Shown here in pieces: positions 35,020-37,226 of a DNA stretch of 37,226 nucleotides (position 1 is the first letter of the stretch; the number at the start of each line of letters is the position of its first letter). The translations under genes and the position numbers were made by a program. The stretch comes from Phenylobacterium sp. (GTDB lineage: Bacteria; Pseudomonadota; Alphaproteobacteria; Caulobacterales; Caulobacteraceae), in the NCBI RefSeq assembly GCF_031181185.1, contig NZ_JAPSKZ010000013.1, positions 1 to 37,226 on the forward strand, read 5' to 3'. The notes under the pieces were generated by a model. The model worked only from the letters and a program-made list of their open reading frames with translations. It did no database searches and was not told the DNA's origin.

Positions 35020-36759
35020 ATGCCGTTCCCTGACACCCACCCGGCCCTCGCCCGGGCCCTCGCCGCACGCGGCTATGCCGAACCGACCCCCGTCCAGGCC
35101 GCCGTCCTGGAGGCCGAACCCGGCCGCGACCTGCTGGTCTCGGCCCAGACCGGGTCGGGCAAGACCGTCGCCTTCGGGCTCGCCGCCGCCCCGGTGCTGC
35201 TGGGCGCGGCCGAGCGGTTCGAGGCCGCCGCCGCTCCCCTGGCGCTCGCCATCGCGCCCACCCGCGAACTCGCCCTGCAGGTCGCCCGCGAGCTGGAGTG
35301 GCTGTACGCCGAGGCCGGCGCGCGGATCGCCACCTGCGTCGGCGGCATGGATGCGCGCCGCGAGCAACGCGCGCTGTCGGCCGGCGCCCACATCGTGGTC
35401 GGCACGCCTGGCCGCCTGCGCGATCACCTCGAACGGGGCAACCTGGACCTCTCGGCCCTGCGCGTCGTGGTGCTCGACGAGGCCGACGAGATGCTCGACC
35501 TGGGCTTTCGCGAGGACCTCGAGGAAATCCTCGACACCACGCCGGACACCCGCCGCACCTTCCTGTTCTCGGCGACGCTGGCCAAGGACATTGTCACCCT
35601 GGCGAAGCGGTACCAGACCGATGCCGTGCGCATCGACACGGTTCGCCGAGACGAGCCGCACGGCGACATCGAGTACCGGGCCGTCCGGGTCGCGCCGAAC
35701 GAGCTCGAGAACGCCGTCGTCAACATCCTCCGCTACTTCGAATCGCCCAGCGCCCTGATCTTCTGCGCGACGCGCGAGGCCGTGCGCCACCTCTATGGCG
35801 CGCTGCGCGAACGCGGCTTCCCGGTCGTCGCGTTGTCGGGGGAGATGGGCCAGAAGGAGCGCACCGACGCCCTGCAGTCGCTGCGCGACGGTCATGCGCG
35901 AGCCTGCGTCGCCACGGACGTCGCGGCCCGCGGCCTCGACCTGCCGGACCTGGGCCTGGTCATCCACGCCGAGCTGCCGGTGAACAAGGCGGCGCTGCTG
36001 CACCGTTCGGGCCGCACCGGCCGGGCGGGGCGCAAGGGCGTCTCGGTGCTGCTCGTGCCCTACACGCGCCGCCGCAAGGCCGAGATGCTGCTGGCGTCGG
36101 CCGGCGTCGACGCCCAGTGGTCCGGCGCGCCGACCGCCGAGGAGATCCGCGAGCGCGACCAGCAGCGGATGCTGGAAGACCCGATCCTGACCGAGGCGCC
36201 GTCCGACGAGGACCTCGCCCTGGCGCGCAAGGTGCTGGAAGGCCGCGCCCCGGAGGCCGTCGCCGCGGCGCTGGTGCGCCTCTACCGCGCCCGGCTGCCC
36301 GAGCCGGAGGAGATGTTCGAGGTCGTCCCCGATCGTCCCGCAGGCCCGCGCGAACGGCCGCCGCGGGAGGCCAATGTCACGGTCGGCGACGGCGTCTGGT
36401 TCCGCCTGCCCGTCGGCCGCAGCCAGAACGCCGACCCCAAGTGGCTGGTCCCGCTGATCTGCCGCCTCGGCCACGTGACCAAGAAGGACATCGGTCAGAT
36501 CCGCATCTTCGACCGGGAGACGAAGTTCGAGATCAGCCCCGACGTCGAGGCCCGCTTCCGCGAGGCGGTGGCCAACAACGACCGGGCCGAGATGCGCGTC
36601 GAACCGTCCGGTCCGCCCGGCGAGCGCCCGCCGCCTCGCCGCGGCCCACCGCGGAACGGCCCGCCGCACGCCAAGGGTCCGCCCCATCGCAAGGGCCCGC
36701 CGCCCCACCGCGGCCCCCCGCCGAAAGGCCGCAAGGGCCCCAAGCGCGAGCGCGCTTGA
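35020..36759 (+). CDS. DEAD-box RNA helicase, DbpA/CsdA-like, with basic Pro-rich tail
   Basis: 579 aa. Q motif (YAEPTPVQAAVL), Walker A AQTGSGKT (42-49), PTRELALQ, TPGRL, DEAD (153-156), SAT in FLFSATL, and RGLDLPDL and HRSGRTGRAG in the second RecA domain. Residues about 450-525 (VGDGVWFRLPVGRSQNADPK to EISPDVEARF) are the DbpA-type RNA-binding domain, so it probably acts in ribosome assembly or structured-RNA remodelling. The last about 45 residues are a repeated Gly-Pro-Pro/His/Lys/Arg tail (GPPHRKGPPPHRGPPPKG), basic and disordered. It lies between glnD (9 nt) and murJ (31 nt) on one strand. Confidence 0.95.
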   Translation: MPFPDTHPALARALAARGYAEPTPVQAAVLEAEPGRDLLVSAQTGSGKTVAFGLAAAPVLLGAAERFEAAAAPLALAIAPTRELALQVARELEWLYAEAGARIATCVGGMDARREQRALSAGAHIVVGTPGRLRDHLERGNLDLSALRVVVLDEADEMLDLGFREDLEEILDTTPDTRRTFLFSATLAKDIVTLAKRYQTDAVRIDTVRRDEPHGDIEYRAVRVAPNELENAVVNILRYFESPSALIFCATREAVRHLYGALRERGFPVVALSGEMGQKERTDALQSLRDGHARACVATDVAARGLDLPDLGLVIHAELPVNKAALLHRSGRTGRAGRKGVSVLLVPYTRRRKAEMLLASAGVDAQWSGAPTAEEIRERDQQRMLEDPILTEAPSDEDLALARKVLEGRAPEAVAAALVRLYRARLPEPEEMFEVVPDRPAGPRERPPREANVTVGDGVWFRLPVGRSQNADPKWLVPLICRLGHVTKKDIGQIRIFDRETKFEISPDVEARFREAVANNDRAEMRVEPSGPPGERPPPRRGPPRNGPPHAKGPPHRKGPPPHRGPPPKGRKGPKRERA

Positions 36760-36790
36760 CGGCCTTCCCGATGCAGCCGACCAACGGCCG

Positions 36791-37226
36791 GTGACCGAGA
36801 CCGTTCGCGACATCCCCCCGAAGAAGGGCGGCCTGATCCGCTCTTCGATGATCTATTCGGGCCTGACGCTGGTCAGCCGGTTCATGGGGCTGGCGCGCGA
36901 CCTGGTGATCGCCGCGAAGCTGGGCGCCAGCCAGACGATCGCCGCGGACGCCTACTACACCGCGCTGACCTTCCCGAACCTGTTCCGCCGGATGTTCGCC
37001 GAGGGCGCCTTCGCGGCCGCCTTCGTGCCGGACTACGCCAAGAAGCTCGAGGCTGAGGGCCAGGAAGCGGCGGACCGCTACGCCTCGGACGCCCTGGTGA
37101 CGGTCGCCGCCTTCACCGTCCTGCTGACGGTGGTCTGCCAACTGGCCATGCCCTGGCTGATGATGGTCTACAGCTACGGCTTCCTGGCGGATCCGGCGAA
37201 GTTCAAGCTGGCCGTGGTCCTGACCC
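36791..37226 (+). CDS. murJ: Lipid II flippase MurJ (3' end cut by window edge)
   Basis: Not in the ORF track. It starts at GTG (VTETVRDIPPKKGGLIRSS). The 145 visible codons give the N-terminal part of MurJ/MviN: SMIYSGLTLVSRFMGLARDL, the conserved GASQTIAADAYYTAL, FPNLFRRMFAEGAFAAAFVP and the third membrane helix (VTVAAFTVLLTVVCQLAM). It flips lipid II across the inner membrane for peptidoglycan synthesis. About two thirds of a usual 510-530-aa protein lies beyond the window. It starts 31 nt after the helicase stop and may share the glnD transcript. Confidence 0.95.
   Translation, partial: MTETVRDIPPKKGGLIRSSMIYSGLTLVSRFMGLARDLVIAAKLGASQTIAADAYYTALTFPNLFRRMFAEGAFAAAFVPDYAKKLEAEGQEAADRYASDALVTVAAFTVLLTVVCQLAMPWLMMVYSYGFLADPAKFKLAVVLT

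Noticed and set aside
34909-36813. 634-aa minus-strand ORF antisense to the DEAD-box helicase
   Set aside because: Shadow; low-complexity composition and no motifs.

Overview
The window is high-GC (about 70%) DNA with strong G/C preference at third codon positions. It reads as a chromosomal stretch from an alphaproteobacterium of the Caulobacterales (Caulobacter/Phenylobacterium-like). Reasons: a kinase with the layout of Caulobacter ShkA, an alphaproteobacterial SOS box (GAAC-N7-GAAC), the adjacent hrcA-grpE and dnaN genes, and a DUF2975/Xre pair. The genus is inferred, not proven. No rRNA, tRNA, CRISPR array, transposase or prophage gene was seen.

Layout. 1-1.6 kb (minus): a short-chain dehydrogenase cut by the window edge and a quinone oxidoreductase. 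1.7-4.2 kb (plus): rlmN, a DUF350 membrane protein and a membrane-anchored trypsin-like protease. 4.2-7.5 kb (minus): ampG and a ShkA-type hybrid kinase. 7.6-9.3 kb (plus): a LuxR-type HTH frame with a second ORF nested inside it, and two Caulobacterales-type hypotheticals. 9.4-12.7 kb: a Tat-exported M3 peptidase convergent with comM; the comM leader carries an SOS box and a DnaA box. 12.9-16.1 kb (minus): rsmI-yraN-SirB1-gshB. 16.3-18.8 kb: a GH16 glycosidase running tail-to-tail into hemW with both stop codons apparently lost, then rdgB. 18.8-19.9 kb (plus): a compact cassette of an ATCG-N5-CGAT operator array, a 33-codon hydrophobic ORF, a hairpin, DUF2975 and Xre, lying between rdgB and rph. 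19.9-23.7 kb: rph divergent from hrcA-grpE, then dnaN. 23.8-28 kb: an S9 peptidase, a CHCC zinc-finger protein, an ABC ATPase, a GFA protein and a GNAT enzyme. 28-37.2 kb: mutS, a small basic protein, a frameshifted glycosyltransferase, glnD, a DbpA-like DEAD-box helicase and the start of murJ.

Functionally this is mostly housekeeping: rRNA/tRNA modification (rlmN, rsmI, rph), replication and repair (dnaN, mutS, comM, rdgB), heat shock (hrcA, grpE), nitrogen signalling (glnD), envelope recycling and synthesis (ampG, murJ) and redox (gshB). Genes are packed tightly. Four of seven convergent junctions overlap by exactly the four bases CTAG. The places most worth a second look are the DUF2975/Xre/small-peptide cassette, the nested ORF in the HTH gene, the stop-less GH16/hemW junction, the ShkA-like kinase and the SOS/DnaA-box leader of comM.
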